Origin: Ailurus styani
Lineage: Eukaryota; Chordata; Mammalia; Carnivora; Ailuridae
Assembly (NCBI GenBank): GCA_002007465.1
Contig: LNAC01000337.1
Location: 553,144 to 617,143, forward strand
Length of the DNA: 64,000 nt
Reading direction: 5' to 3'
The notes under the pieces are model-generated. The model saw only the letters and a program-made list of their open reading frames with translations, was not told the origin of the DNA and did not search any database. The translations under genes were made by a program, and so were the position numbers. Shown in pieces: positions 25,201 through 39,200 of this stretch. Each line of letters begins with the position of its first letter. Position 1 is the stretch's first letter.

Positions 25201-28200
25201 ATTCCTAGGGAGGCTCAGACTTGTAGTGTTTCGGATCCATTCTTTCTGCCCGGGGCCACGGTACTGGATGCCAGGGTCCTATTAAGGAGTGGGGTGTTCC
25301 TTCACACCACATTCAGAGATGACCACACGATCTCTGTGGCAGACCATCCCAGTTAACGAGCGACATCTGTATGCAGTCGAGTTCTACAGATGGAAAATGT
25401 TCATAAAAATTCATATCCTTTTCATTCTTCAAAAATCCCAGAGAAAAGATTTCTTTATATCCCCCTAAAACCAAGTGTTGTTTCCTATATCCTTTCTTCC
25501 CCCCTACAGTAAGCTCTAAACCCAGTGTGGGGCTTGAACCCACGACCCCGAGATCAAGGGCCACACGCTCTACCAACTGAGCCAGCCAGGTGCCCCTGTT
25601 TCCTATGTCTTAAAACAAACACGAGTGCTTTCAACTGAATGTGAAACTGAGATCCAAAGAACCCAGATTCTCCAAACTCAATCTGGCTGATATGTCTCCC
25701 CCAAGACATCGATTCTCTCCAAGATACCACCCAGTCTCTACAGTAACCGCTGCCCACCGCCCACGTGGGTCACCAGCAAACAGTGGGAGCCCCAGTCCCT
25801 GCTTCCCTGGACCACCACAGAGGACAGGGTGCCCGCACCTGTGTCTGGAGCCTAACCTGGAGCCTAACCCTGGATGCTCCAGAGTCTCTTTCCCTTTTAA
25901 AGCTGCCAGAGGAAGAACAAAAGGGGAGAGGAGAAAAAGCCTCATTCTTTGGGTCAACGTCCCTCTCTGTATTAATAGAGATTTTAACAATCTGAAAATG
26001 TTTTTAGCTTCGTCAAATCACTCCTGCTACCTGTTTGGTTGATGACAGTCTGGCTGATTTCACAGTACATGGTCCCCCTAAGGGTTTTATCCACTCAAAT
26101 GTCAAGAGAAAAGTCACTCAGGAGCAGTGTTATGAAAGTGGACATTTGCTATTGTCATTAACAAGGATTTTTTTCTTACCCTCTTAACTGATAGGAAACG
26201 CAAACTTTTTTTTTTTTTTTGCTGCCCTCCTTTCGTTAAGCCACCTCAGCAACGCAACTGTCACCTTCCTTGTGTGTGTGTTTTTTTAATATGAATGTGA
26301 AATTAGCGAGGATGCCCTTTCCCCTGGCGGACAGAATCCTCTGTTATTAAAAAGTAAAGCACTTTAATAATGAAAACTTTTTCCTCTTTTTCCTGTGTTT
26401 TAACTGTTTAAAATTAATGAGAAGGGCAGAATGGTTGTCAAAGCGATATTGAAAGCCGGGCAGCCAGGACCGAATGAGCACAAAAATCCCTCTAGAGTGT
26501 TAGATAAACAGAGCTCCAGCCCGCCCGAATCCCTCTGTTGGTTATTGTATACATTCTGTAACAGCTCTCAGAATAGATCTGAGAGCCGGGGAGGCAGAGA
26601 GGTTTCAGAATTCCAATAAAGGCCTCAAATTAAAGACAGCCTGGTGCGAATTCCAGGAGAAAATTAAAGAGACCTCAAGCTTAAGTGACAGGTGACTTGC
26701 TTCTGTGTCACAACTGTCAGGGGATTTAGTGATAATATGGCAATATATTACAAAGGGCTTTTCTTATTCCCCCTTTAGGTTTCAAAATGAGGCATCTTTT
26801 CTTCCCAACCAAAAAAAAAATATATTACATACACACACATATATAATGTGTGTATACACGTGAAATAGGTAGAAAAAAGGCGATAAAACTCGGTTCACAC
26901 ATTTGAAATGAGGAGGTCAGTTTTAGTAAAACATAAGAAAAAGTTAATGCAGAAAACATAACATACTCAGGAAAAAGCATGTCTTCCTCCCCCTCCCCTC
27001 ACTTCCAGAAATACTTTATTTCAAAATTACCCCTCTTGAGAATGAGGTGTTTCCAAGTTGTCTTCTGGGGAGGACAGGCTAAATTTAAACTGAAGACAGG
27101 GGCAGAGCTATGCACGCAGCACCAGCTCAGCCCCAGACAGGGAAAACGCTACTGTAATGAGAGCGGGTCAAAGCCCGGAGGGCACCCAAGTGCCCCGCAG
27201 CCTGGCGCGCCCACCCCTCAAAGATGCACAGACCCAGTACCGGTTAATGAAGCGAACTGGCAACTAGTGGACCCGGGCTAGCTTAGGAAAATGCAGTTCC
27301 AATGGTCCACACTCAGCATTCCTTAGTCCGTAAAGCCCTACTGATCCCGGAGAGGAGAGACGATCAAAGGGACTGAGGGGAAGGGGCTGCGGATCTCGTT
27401 TTAATATCTCGCCATGGCCCGGTTTTTTTGTTAAGGTCCGTTTACAGGCATATTTCATAGGACAAAAAAAAAAACTGGTAGAAAAACAGGTTTGGGTTGT
27501 GTGCGTACTTTGAAGGTGAAAATTTCACACCCATCAAGAGGCGACAGATGAGCTGAAGATACGCAGGCTGTGTTTTTTTTCTGTTGTAAAAAGTTTTAGG
27601 TGGTAGCAGTCCTGGGGGGAGCGTGGCTTTTTTTTCTTTCTTTTCTTCTTCTTCTTTTTTTTTTTTGTAAGCACATCTTGATATTGCTAACTTCTAAGGT
27701 ATTTTTAAAACTAAACGGAAGGATTTTGTTTTAATCACCTGATTGCCAAGTAGAGTTTCGCCCCCATGCTTCCCTAGAACCTTGTGAGTGCTTCCCAGTA
27801 AAGTTGAAAGATCAAATTTATTCTCTTTGTAGGTGGGTGAACATTCGCACACCCAGACGTAGCCATATATATTTTATATACCTAAATATGAAATATACAT
27901 TTTACAGATGCTTCACTCACTCTCTTTCTGTTCACAGAAGCCCAAAAATGTATGTGCCAAAGGGACATTTACAATGGACTTCAACCAAGTGAGGAGAAGA
28001 GGGCCTTACAATGAGGTGTCTGGCTACGTGTGTAAAAGGCCTATTTACTGAGCCCACATTTATCTGTCTGGCACCGGTTCGTGTGCTAGACACAAATGCC
28101 CACACTGAGAACAGCAATTAAAACATGCTGTATTTCTTATGAAACAGAACTAAAAGTTGTATCTAGCATCCACTTTATTCATCTTACTATTCACATGGAT

Positions 28201-31200
28201 CACAGACATAAAACACTCTTGCAGGCTGTAGATCTGTGTGATAATTAGGAATATAGTCAATTTCATTTAGTTTCTCTTCGGCCTCTGAATTCAAGTTAAC
28301 TTTGGTTAAACAAGCCAGGTTTGTATCAACGGGACACATGGTATGATTAGTATTCTAAGCTAATCAGTTATTTTGGTGTCAGTGAAAGCCCAACCTTGCT
28401 GAGCATTTTTCTTTTTTTAAAAGATTTTATTTATTTATTTGAGAGAGAGAGAGAGGAAGCGAGCATGCAGAAGTGGTGGGGGGGTGGGGGAGGAGGCAGA
28501 GGGAGAAGCAGACTCCCCGCCAAGCAGGGAGCCCGATGTGGGGCTCGGTCCCAGGACCCTGAGATTATGACCTGAGCCGAAGGCAGATGCTTCCCTGATT
28601 AAGCCATCCAGGCGCCCCGACTGTTTTTTTTTCTTTTTAAAAATGAAGTCCACCGCATCTTAAAAATATAAAAATAATCTATTTGTCCCCCTCCATCAAG
28701 GCAGGAGCTTGGGGCTGGGACAAACTGACATGGCCCAGAAGTGCATGGAGTGTTTTCTGCCTCATTTTAGGTCAATCTCACAGCACCCTTCAAGATGGGC
28801 ACCCATGTTCTCAGCTTACAGATGGGAACGCCGAGGCTGGAGAGAAGACAACCTGCCCCAGGTTGCAGAACCGCCAGCTGTGAGGCAGGGACTGAAACCC
28901 AAGTCTGCCGGCCTCGGGCTCCCAGCAAGGCTGCAAGGCTGGCCTCACGCTCAGGAACTCACAGGGTTGGGGGTGGGGGGCAGGGAGGCGTCGACACCAC
29001 TGGGGGACAGAGGTAGAGGAACGGCCACGGCTTCAGCAGCTCTGCTCCCCCTCCACCCCCCCGAGCATGGCAGCAGCAGGGACTCCGTCCACAGATGCCC
29101 TCGACGATCAGCTCCCGGGGCAGAACGGACGTGTGCGCGGTACAGGGATAAACACTGACAACAGAGCCGGTCCCAGGAACAGCGTAAGTAAAGATGAGAT
29201 TGGACTGAGCCTTTACCGTCTCATTCTGTGACTTTACCGCTTGCTCTCATTTCTGGAGAGCAAGCAGATGCCACTGTTGCAGGCGACACAGCAGAAAGCC
29301 CTGGGCTTCGCGTCACTGCATCTGAACGTTGAATCCCACATCTGCTACTGACTGACGACGACCGCGACGGTGACGAACACCCTTCAGAACTGTGCTGGGG
29401 CTTTCGGGTTCTTTCTTACCCGATCCTCCAATCTCCTAACGAGAACACCAACGTGGCGTACGAAGAAACCAAGGCTTAGGAAGCTCCAGTACTTGCCCAG
29501 AGCTGAGGAGCTGGTAAAGGGGATTAGGAATCCGACCCCGAGGCCATGCCATTAACCTCTCCGCTGCGCTGCCCACAGGACCGGTTCCCTGCCTCCCCCA
29601 CGCTGTCCTAGGCCTGTAATGAAGGGTCCAGGGGAACAGGAAAAAACCCGACCTAGAAGTAGCTTCAGAAGAAGTGTGCCAGGACCAACGAGGGTCTGTC
29701 TGGTGACTGTCGGCTCCCCTAACAACAAACTACTACTATCGAGTGTTTCATAACAAGATATCGCTTAGAACAACTGTTGATCCGCGGAGTCTTTAAATGT
29801 CTCTCTTGCTTACAGGGATCTCGGCTGCGGTGTTCACTGACCAAGTCTCACCTCGACGGGGACAGCTGACGTCACCTGACTGAGCAGCCGTCTTGCGGCG
29901 CTGCCTTGGCCTCGTGACCAGTAAGGGAAGCACGTGCTCGGGAGTCGGGCTGCCCCTGTGGACGTCCCCTCACCCCTCCAGGCCCTGCCGGCTCACCTAG
30001 GACGTGGGACAAGAGCACCGGCCTGCGGGGGTCGCTGGCAGGACTCAACGGGACCATGCGTGTGAACCGTGCAGCAGGGGCCCAGGACACACGCTGCGAC
30101 TGTGTCCCTCTGCCTTTTCTAGGTTACGTTCCTTCAGGTTCTCTCTGGAACAAGAGGAAGAGACCCATCAAACCGGGTCCCAGCCTCGGGGAGAAGATCG
30201 ATCCAAATAAGACACCTCTTGATGCGTAAAATAAACTAAGCCTGATCTATTTGGCTCTAATTTTCCAGTCTATCCTTAGGCTTAAGAAAACAAATATAAA
30301 ATATTCAAATTAATATTTCACAGACCAAACTGCATTCAGCAACAATTACACACATGTATCTGTGACGTACTGAGTCACGGGTGGGAGTGGGGTGGGGAAC
30401 GACAGCCTAGTGGGGGCGAAGCCGCAGGAAAACAGCAAAAGATGCCCCGGGTCTCCACGTGGAACTGCATGGATAACACAGGCTGTTCCCACTAATGATC
30501 TCAACTTCACTCCTCTTCTGTGTGTAGCACCCACACTAAAAAATGGATGAACTAAGTGTGTCTGAAAGAAGACACAGACAGATCTATTTCTTCCATGCTG
30601 TCTTGGGTGGATGGGTTCCATCGGTCGTCCTTGCTGACAATCTGGACAGGGACAACCTGGGCCGAGCATGTAACCCTGCCCCCAGACTCACTCTAGGCCA
30701 GAAGGAGACCTCCTTTCTGGGAAGTCGGCTGTGGCCTGGTGGACTTCCAGAATGGACGGCAGCCCATGAACTGGATGAGACCAGCAAACACACCCGGAGG
30801 CAAAGAGAGAGAAAAACACAACCAAGGTTTGGCCTCACCTGATGTCCACGGTCCCTTAGATATACACCTGCTTGAGAGAGGAACGAACTATCCCACACAC
30901 GAAGTCTCCACCACCCCAAATCAAGAGACGAGTCGCGTCTGTTCGCAATAAGTACAATAAATAATGAAACTCACCCGGCTTCTCCGTCGGCTCCCTTTGA
31001 AACAATCATCCCTGGTCAGAACAGACAAAATATCTTCCATCTTAATCTCAGAAACGCTGTAAAAGGAAGAGCACATCAAGGTAAACCTTTTATTCTTCCA
31101 ACATCTGGAATCTTGATGCATAAAACTGGCCTGTTCTCAAGCGAATTAGATATAAAGTAGAAGCTACATCTTTATAGGAAAGAGGTTCCTAAACTTTCAG

Positions 31201-33191
31201 GGGTTTGGAAGGAAGGGACCTCTGTGACACGACAGGGACAGGTGGGGTCATACTCCCAACACTCTCCATCCCTCGGGTGACTTGCAAACACGCCACATTT
31301 AGACTCTCCTCTGTAGGGATCACCTCATTATTTCTTAATACATCTCAAATATTCAACAAGGAGGCCCTGCTCATTCCTAGACTACCCTGACTTGAGCAGA
31401 TGAAGAAATTGAAAAAACATTTCAGATAGTCTCTTTAGTTTTAGACTTAAAAAAAAGCCAGGGGTGGGGCCGGGGGGGGGGGGCAAAGGTCCTTAACCTT
31501 TGGGGTCAGCTCCCCAGGGGAGGCTAACAAGTGACCACAGCTCCAGAGCTCTCTTTTCGGGCACCCAGAAGGGCGTCTACCCTCTCACCTCTTCATTATT
31601 AAGGGGTGAGGGACAAACAGCCTCTGATGGACAGAGAGCAGTGCACGAAGAGCTGAGATCAGAATTTGGGCTTCACCGGTGAGCAGAAGCCACCCCGAGC
31701 CAGAAGAGGAGGCCCGCCCTGTCTTGTGGCAGGATGGGGAAGCCTCCGCGTGCCCCACGTCCTGCGAGGCCACGCACTCAAGCACGGGCGGTGTGTGCAG
31801 ATTCAAGTATTAGAACCTAAGGAAGAAGTGGGAGCTGCTGAAAACATCCTTCCCAGGGAAGGGGGGAAAAAAAAGGAAGGAGGAGTTCTGGGGAGAAAAA
31901 CAGATCATAAAAAGATAAATGATTTCCTTGTATGTTGTTTCGTTCTTTCTTTCTTTCTTTTAATGTAACAGCATATTAATACCTGAATGGCAACCTCTCA
32001 TGTGGGAGAAGACAAGCCCTCCCCCTTCCCCCCAAAGGTTACTCCGACAAAGCTATGAATGAAAACGTCACGTCGCTGACAGCGATGTACCTGAAATGTG
32101 TCACCGCTTCCCCGAACACCCCCAGCCCCCGCCCCTCCACATTCTCTTCCTCTGCTGCCGGCTCACAGGCCTACGGATACGCGAAATCTTTTTACAGCAG
32201 GAGGAGTCAACTGGAGAAGGCAGAGCATGTACTGCGAGGGTAGTAGTTTGGGGGAAAGGGCTCATGATTTCATGGAAAATCTATTTTTCATGTGAGAGAG
32301 CAAAGCTGTGGCTGCCAAATTTGCCTCTTGTTTATGCCTGGAAATCTGAAGGTGAAAACACAGCCCAGGCCTATGTTTTTCTTTGTCTAGCGGACTTGCC
32401 TCTATTCACTTGTTTTCTTGAGGGAAAAAAAGGAAAAGCAGAAGGAATGTAAGCATTGGGGGTGAGCTCTAGAAGCAGGGAGAAAGAAACAAACAGTAAG
32501 GCCATTCAGAGCCGGGGATACAAAGAACTATGCTCTGAGAGGCAGGGTGCCGCGGACACTGCGGCCAGGGCTCGGCCCTGCTGTGCGTGTCCATGCGACG
32601 GCGCGGGGCGACCAGGCACCCTCAGCGGCCGGGAGCCGAGACTGGACTGGAGTGATTTACAGTTTCAAAGGGCCTCCCTCCTATTCTAAGAAATCGCTGC
32701 TTCTGAGGAACAAAGCCAATCTACTCTGCTTGTTTATGGTTCTAGCAACAGATTTGAATCACCCTGCCGTACCATGAAAAGAGACAGATAAATAAATTCA
32801 GGGAACTGTCTCGTGCCTGATCTAAGAAATACATGTTTTGATGAAGCATTTACATTTTAATAAACCAATGACGACTTTCATTAGACACACATTTAAAGGA
32901 GAAGTGGAAAACAGGGAAGAAGTTGGCACACGCCGGGAAGTCAGAGGATGCAGAAACAAAGTCCTGGGGATTTAGACAGAGGGGGCAACGGCCCAGGGCG
33001 CCTGTCTTTTGCCCCGGCTGCTAAATTACACTGTCAGGGCGAGCTCCACTGTGCACGGTGTATGAAGGCAGGCAGCAATTTGCTGTGATGGCCCTCGCTG
33101 CCGTGAGCCTCAGCCTGCCTTCCTGAATCTCTCCTCTAATTCATCAGCCCTCCTAGCATCCTGCTGTTTGGCTCCCACGTTCTTAGGCACG

Positions 33192-33237
<46 letters not shown>

Positions 33238-36200
33238 CTTCCTTCTCCGTTTTTTCTTTTTAATACTTAGAAGTGTACCTTTTATATTCCAAAAATGTTC
33301 AACTCTGCTTCTTTCCATGGCACACTTTGTAATCAGGTCTTCTTAGGTGTAATTTTTTTGTGTTAAGTCAAGATACCCAATGCCCAGCCCTTCCTCAGAA
33401 ATTAAGCATGATCCAAGGCTATAACATAACTTCGATCTGATACTTCAGGGCGGGGGGGGGGGGCGCGGGGGTTTGATTACATCAGGTCCACAAAGCAGTC
33501 AGTGGATCAGGGGCACGAACTTGAGTGGGGGTATTTTCGGGGCAGACACGAGCGAGGCTGGACCCCTCCAGGGCTCTTTCCCCCGTGAAGGGATGGTCTC
33601 TCCACAACAGACCTGACTCTCTTCCTCTGGGTACTTCTGTCTTCATCTTTCTGACCTTCCCCTGCAAGTCCAAATACTCAGACTCCCCGGATCGTGGGGC
33701 TGTCTCCTGAATGTGCACACGGTTGTGCTGGATTTCCCACGAATACCGCCGGCACGGCTTTTTCCAGAGTCCGTCACAGAGAACGAGTGTCCTTCTTGTA
33801 TCTTTAAAATACACGTGGCTCACTAATAATTCGGGTTGGTGCCAACTATTATTTTCCCCTTTCGAATTCAGGTTTACGTTTGAGCCCTTCAGAGCCATCA
33901 GCCGGAACACCTTTATTAAACACAGCTTGAGAGCAGAGAGGCCGAAGCATCCGGGCGCATGGCTCCGGGGCCGGGCAATCATCGCCTGACTTCGCGGCCG
34001 CGGGCACCCACTTCTCTGAGCTTACTGGGGCCCGGTGAGTGAGCACGGGAGGACATCCCGGAGCGGCTGACAGGAAGGGTTGGAGAACACGAATCTATAG
34101 GTCTAGAACAGGTGGGGGAAAGACAGCTGAGGGTAAGAGGCCACAAGGTGCAGTGACGACAAGTTCTCCCGTGAATGACAACACCCGGCTCTGAAAACGC
34201 TTTCTGGAGGTCTGCAAGTTCCTGTGCCAGAGGAAAACACTCGCAGGGCTGTGACAGGCTCCCAGCCTGTGAGGACGCAGTAAGGGAAGATGGGAGAAGG
34301 GGCTATGTCTGTGGGTTTTCATTCCATCCCCCGGTGTTTCTGGGGTCCAGCTGCCCAGTTGAGGGCCGGCCTCGGCCCTGAAAGCACCCGTAAGAGGAAA
34401 GATCAGCCAGCCCCCAGCCCGAGGGCCCGGGGAAACTAGCTAGAAACTAGAGGAAGCTCTCGGTGAAAAGGGGATCAGTTGCAACTGATGGCCAGAATTC
34501 CTCTTCCAAGTGAGATAAAATATGCAGTCTTCCTGAAACTGGTAGAAACCCCTCTTTCAATGGTGAAATTGCTGTAAGGTATTAAATGACAAGAAAACCC
34601 AAACCAGCACTAGTTGGACCCACTCAAAATGGCCACCAGGTTCCTCAGGAGTGGGGTCCTGCCTCCCTACCACTGAAGGGTGTACACGGGCACATTTTCT
34701 GAGGAAGTCCCAGGCCACAGATGTTCCCACGAGCAACCCCTAGACAGCTGAGTGCTGTGAAGTCTGCCCTGGGTGCAGGGGGGGAGGCAAGCGGACTTTC
34801 TCTGCAGGTGGTGCCTATGGTGGGCTGGTGGGGACGGTCACAGGCAGCTCTCTGTGCAGGTGGCCTGCACTTGGTCCCCAGACCAGGTCCCGTGCCACCT
34901 GTTTGGAAATTTCAGTACAGACGCAGAATGCAAAGGTTGTGCCAGCTCTATACTTGAGAGAAAGAATGCCTCATCATTTTACTTGATGCTTCACATAAAA
35001 TGCCGGGCCGGGCAGGGCAAAGCGCCGGCAGACAAGCTGCTTGGGTGTGGGCCCACAGCGGGTCGTGCGTCAGCGTCGGGGCGCTTCCCAGCAGCAGGCG
35101 GGCAGGCGTCCGGGCGCCCGGGCACGGCAGGATTCGTGTCCCACCCTCCTGGGCACACACACGGGACTCTTCTGTGCCTCCAAAAACACTTTCCATACCA
35201 CCGTACTGTGTCTGAGCAGAAGAATTCTTGCAAGCCGACTATGAAAAACCACATGCCTTCCCCAACCCATTCTTAGGAACTGGTACTTCAGCTGCTGGAG
35301 GTTGTATGGAAAACACGACAAAACATTCATTTCTGTGACCCTGGTGAGTTCTTTCTGCTTCTGTTACATTTACTCCCAGCCAGGTTGAGACGCTCTTCTC
35401 TTCTCTGTCTCTGCTTCGCTCGTCCGTCCTGGGTGAGGTCAGGGTCTGCCGGAGGCCCTGACTGCCCTTCCCCGCGGTGGTCGCGTTGGCGGGGCCAGGG
35501 CTGCAGCAAGGGCCTCGCTCGGAGTGGTGGGCGCGCACGAGGGGGTGGCCGCACAGCCCGGGCTGCGAGGGGGTGTGGGCATCTGGGCTGCCCCGAAAAG
35601 GTTTCTTCCCTGGGGGAGGAGGGCGCTGTGTGATGAGTCAAAAATACTTCTTTTTTCAAAGACAAATCACCTTTAAAGGTACAAAGTGTGAGTGTAAAAA
35701 TAAAAACCGTGAATAAGAAGGGTCTTCCAAAGGCTGGCTGCGAGGGCGGTGCGCATGCCACTGACAGAAAGGGAAATGAAACACAGACCTCTGTCTTAAA
35801 GAAAAACCAAGCGCAATAGATCGTTCGTGACTTCATCTGGCAACGCAATGAAAACTGTCATGTGCTGACGGGATGAAGGGTTTTGGTGTTTGCCACTGGC
35901 TATTCTGGGACTCATTTAGGGATCACAAGGGTTAATGGCTCTTCGTCAGCTTACAAGGCCCATCCACTGTAGAAGGCGACAGAAAGTTAATTAGGTGAGA
36001 TCAGCCGAAACCCCGTTCAGGTTTCTGACTCACTTGATTTTGTGAGAAGCCAACGAGTTGACATATTCTGCCTCCGAAGGAGCCAAGACGAGCAGGCTGC
36101 TCCCGTGGCAGCCAATCCGGGCGGTTCTCCCGATCCGGTGGATGTATTCAGCAGGTGAAGACGGCGCGTTGTACTGAAAAGGGTAACAAAAATGAAGCAT

Positions 36201-39200
36201 TCACAGATCAAGGGATTGCCATTAATTGGAAGTGCAATACCCCTCACCTGCCTCCAGGTATCCTGAGAATTAAACCCTGGTGCTATGGTTACCCTCACGC
36301 AATCCCAAGGAGAAGTCACTCAACCCTGAAACCCCTGACTTCACTGGAAATAACGAGGCTCTGACACACAAACGTGAACAGTGGCCAAGTTTCCAATGAG
36401 CAAGCCGCCTTCCTGTCCCAGTATCTCCTTTGTAATTTTACTTCTCCCCAGGTCTCTTCATTTTCCTATCTGCATCTTTTCACCACAGTGACCGTGCAAG
36501 GTGAAGACGGAGGCAGGCGGGGTACCCTTCTGCAGGATGGCCGCGTGACCTTGACCTGCTTCCGCGGCAGACACAGCAGCGGGGCGGAGGCCACAGAGGA
36601 CTGGACGGGGTCCGGTGGAAGGGGCCGGCTGCTCCAGTGAGAGTTCACTCTGTGGCCAGGCCGCTGGGAGCGGGTCCCCACCACCTCACTGCACTTCCAC
36701 TCAACTCCAAAGGCACAGAGCTGTGGGGCAGCTGAGAAGCCGGTTCCCCTCCCACAGGGACTTGCTTCTGCTCCCAAGGACAGCATTCCTGACTTGAGGG
36801 AAAAGGCAGACGCTAACTCAGCAGAATGCATGATCTCAGATTCTCTGGGGCATTAACATCGTCACCATGAAAAGGAATTGACCATCTAACCATTCTTCCT
36901 TTTTGCTCTCCGCTGCTACACAACTCAAAGATCAGAGGCCCCAAAGGACTACAATGTATGGGGGGAGGGGCAGGCACATGAATCTAATCAATCTCACGAT
37001 ACAGAAAAGCTCTGAATGATCAATTTTCTGTCCACCCCCTGCCCCCATATTAAAATTATCCTGCCTTTTTATTTTTATTTTGCTCTGTGGCCATCAGGAA
37101 AGAAGACACAATGCCTCCAGTCGAAAAGTGGCCTTCTGCAGCGAGCAGATCAGATTTCCTAGCCAGTGACAGGCATGCAATTCCACTAAAATGTGAATAA
37201 ACCATGACTCACGTAAATGGGGCACGTGTCCCCCGGCCCCCACACAGAAGGGCATAAAAATACCATTCTGCAGACTAACGAAAAGAAAAAACAAAACTGA
37301 AACCACTAGACTCTGGTGCTAACACCTGTACCCTCTGGCAAAGCGTCTAAGGCTAGAGGTATGTATAAGATGCTGTCAGGGACTTAATTGCCCCCTGCAG
37401 GTCAATGTACACGGACACAGCTCTCAGGACAGCTGAGCCATCTCCTTCTGGACACAAGGAGACCTCCCAAGGGCCCTGGTAATTCCTGTTATTTTCAGAT
37501 TGCTGAAACTTTGTGTGTGACATGCATTAGTCTGGGAGCAGGGGAGCCTGCCCCTCCTTCCCACGACTGCTCAGTCTGGCTGTTTCCCTGCAGCGGCGAG
37601 GTGGGCTGGCTGCGTTAGGGAAAGATACCAGGAGAATCGTGCAGATAAGGCTGGTTGCTGCCTGGTTACCAGGGCAACACCCAAGAGGCTAATAATAATT
37701 ATTCCACTTAAAGCAACGCGTCTACTCACAATCATATATTCCTGCCTTGAGCTCACACCTTAACAATTAAAAAATTACCTGAACAATCCACGTGACTTGA
37801 GGGAGATCTAAGCCCCGAGCTGCAACATCCTTCAAAACAGAAAAGAATATGGCTTAGGATGGAGTTTCTGAACCTTTTTGGGCCATGGATCCAACTGATA
37901 ATCTAATGCAAACTATGAGGGCTCACCCACCGCCCCACCCCACCCCCAGTGTGCAGAGGCAGGTACACACACACACACACACACACACAGAGGCATACAA
38001 CTTCAGGGACCCACTGAAGTCCATCTGTGCTCAAAATTCTAACTCAGGGGTAAGTTCTGCAGCACATGTTGGTGAGCTGGTCACCACCCACTCTACTAGA
38101 ACATAAACTATTAGCCCAAGAACTGAAGTCATGACCAGTTATGTCACGCAAGAACTGTGGAAACTTTTAGCGTGTATTATATTACTTTCACACTTTCTCT
38201 GAAGAACCACTCTATGATCAATGCCTTTGTGGGTTATTACCCCCACCCCTGACCAATCAGCAATGCCTAAGAGCGACACGGCTTTGAGACATGCGTCTGG
38301 AAGATCCCCCCGAAGCGTTCCCTCGTGGAGGTGAGTTGCAAAGTCTTTCCTGAGGACTTATCGGCCTCAGAGAGCAGTAAAGACCAAGTGATGTCCCACC
38401 TCTTCCACCAGTTCAACTACAACACCAGCCAAAGACTTAATTAACCAGACATGAAAACTGTAAAAGCAAAGGAGATTTAATTTTTCTTTTCAGCGGGTTG
38501 CCACCCAAAGAGCTAAGGCTCTCTGCTCTCCGGTGCCTGTCGGACCATTCTGGCAGGGACTAGAAACTGGGTATCTTCCGGTTGTTAGGGATAAACTGAC
38601 GCTGGGCATTCACAGTCAAGCACGACAGTCCTAACGAGATCATCCTGAGTCGGCATTTCGTGAGCACTCACTACACACCAGCAGTGCAGCGAGTCCTTCA
38701 GCTATGTGACCTTGAGTGCTCTTCCAAATAACTCTGCAGAACCACTCCTCCTGCTCGATGGACGGGAAACCAAGGTTCAGACAGGTTAGGTGACTTGTCC
38801 AGAGACACCCAATTAAGAAGCAGAGGCAGCCCTCAGACCCAGGTCCACTTCACTTCTCCAAGGCTATATCGTGCCATTCCACCATCGAAAAAGATGCTGC
38901 ACCCCTCGTAAGCTGCTGGTGGGAATGGAAAATTGTATAAAACCCTACAGTAGGAAATTTGGTAGTATCCAGCAAAACGACATATGCACTCGCCTTCTGA
39001 CGCAGACGCAATCTCACTCCTAGATATCCATCCCAAAGACACACTGGCAAAAATACAACAGGCTGCATGCACGAAGCTACTCATTTCGGCAACATCTGTA
39101 ACTGAAGGTGTGGAAAAAGCCCCAGTGCCTGGCAGGAGACAGGCGGACTAAAAGACGGTCACACAGACCCCCCACACCACAGTGTCCCACGGCTGAGACA

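Larger units (their letters stand above)
26040..26790. promoter_or_regulatory. candidate conserved non-coding element
   Basis: About 750 bp with no transposon signature, apart from a T-run. It has balanced composition, many TAAT/ATTA homeodomain words and ATTAAAG words, and a perfect 9-bp inverted repeat at 26564-26586. The texture is that of vertebrate developmental enhancers. Conservation itself could not be tested here. Confidence 0.4.
24724..30974 (-). other. DDX31: DDX31 intron with candidate conserved element
   Basis: The intron holds a TACT-type low-complexity run (24920-24949), a truncated SINEC (25515-25596), a repeat-poor AT-rich block (26040-26790) that looks like a conserved non-coding element, a poly-A/CA/TA run (26808-26860), a T/C-rich tract (27628-27667), a full SINEC (28412-28618), and MIR-type pieces at 28780-28905 and 29370-29575. 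Confidence 0.8.

Noticed and set aside
25515..25596. A genuine tRNA-Lys gene
   Set aside because: It has a B-box-like segment but continues the SINE head pattern, lacks a complete cloverleaf and resembles the other SINEC copies.
33194..33235. Array that could be taken for a short tandem CRISPR-like structure
   Set aside because: It is a plain CA microsatellite with no spacers; CRISPR is not expected in a mammal.
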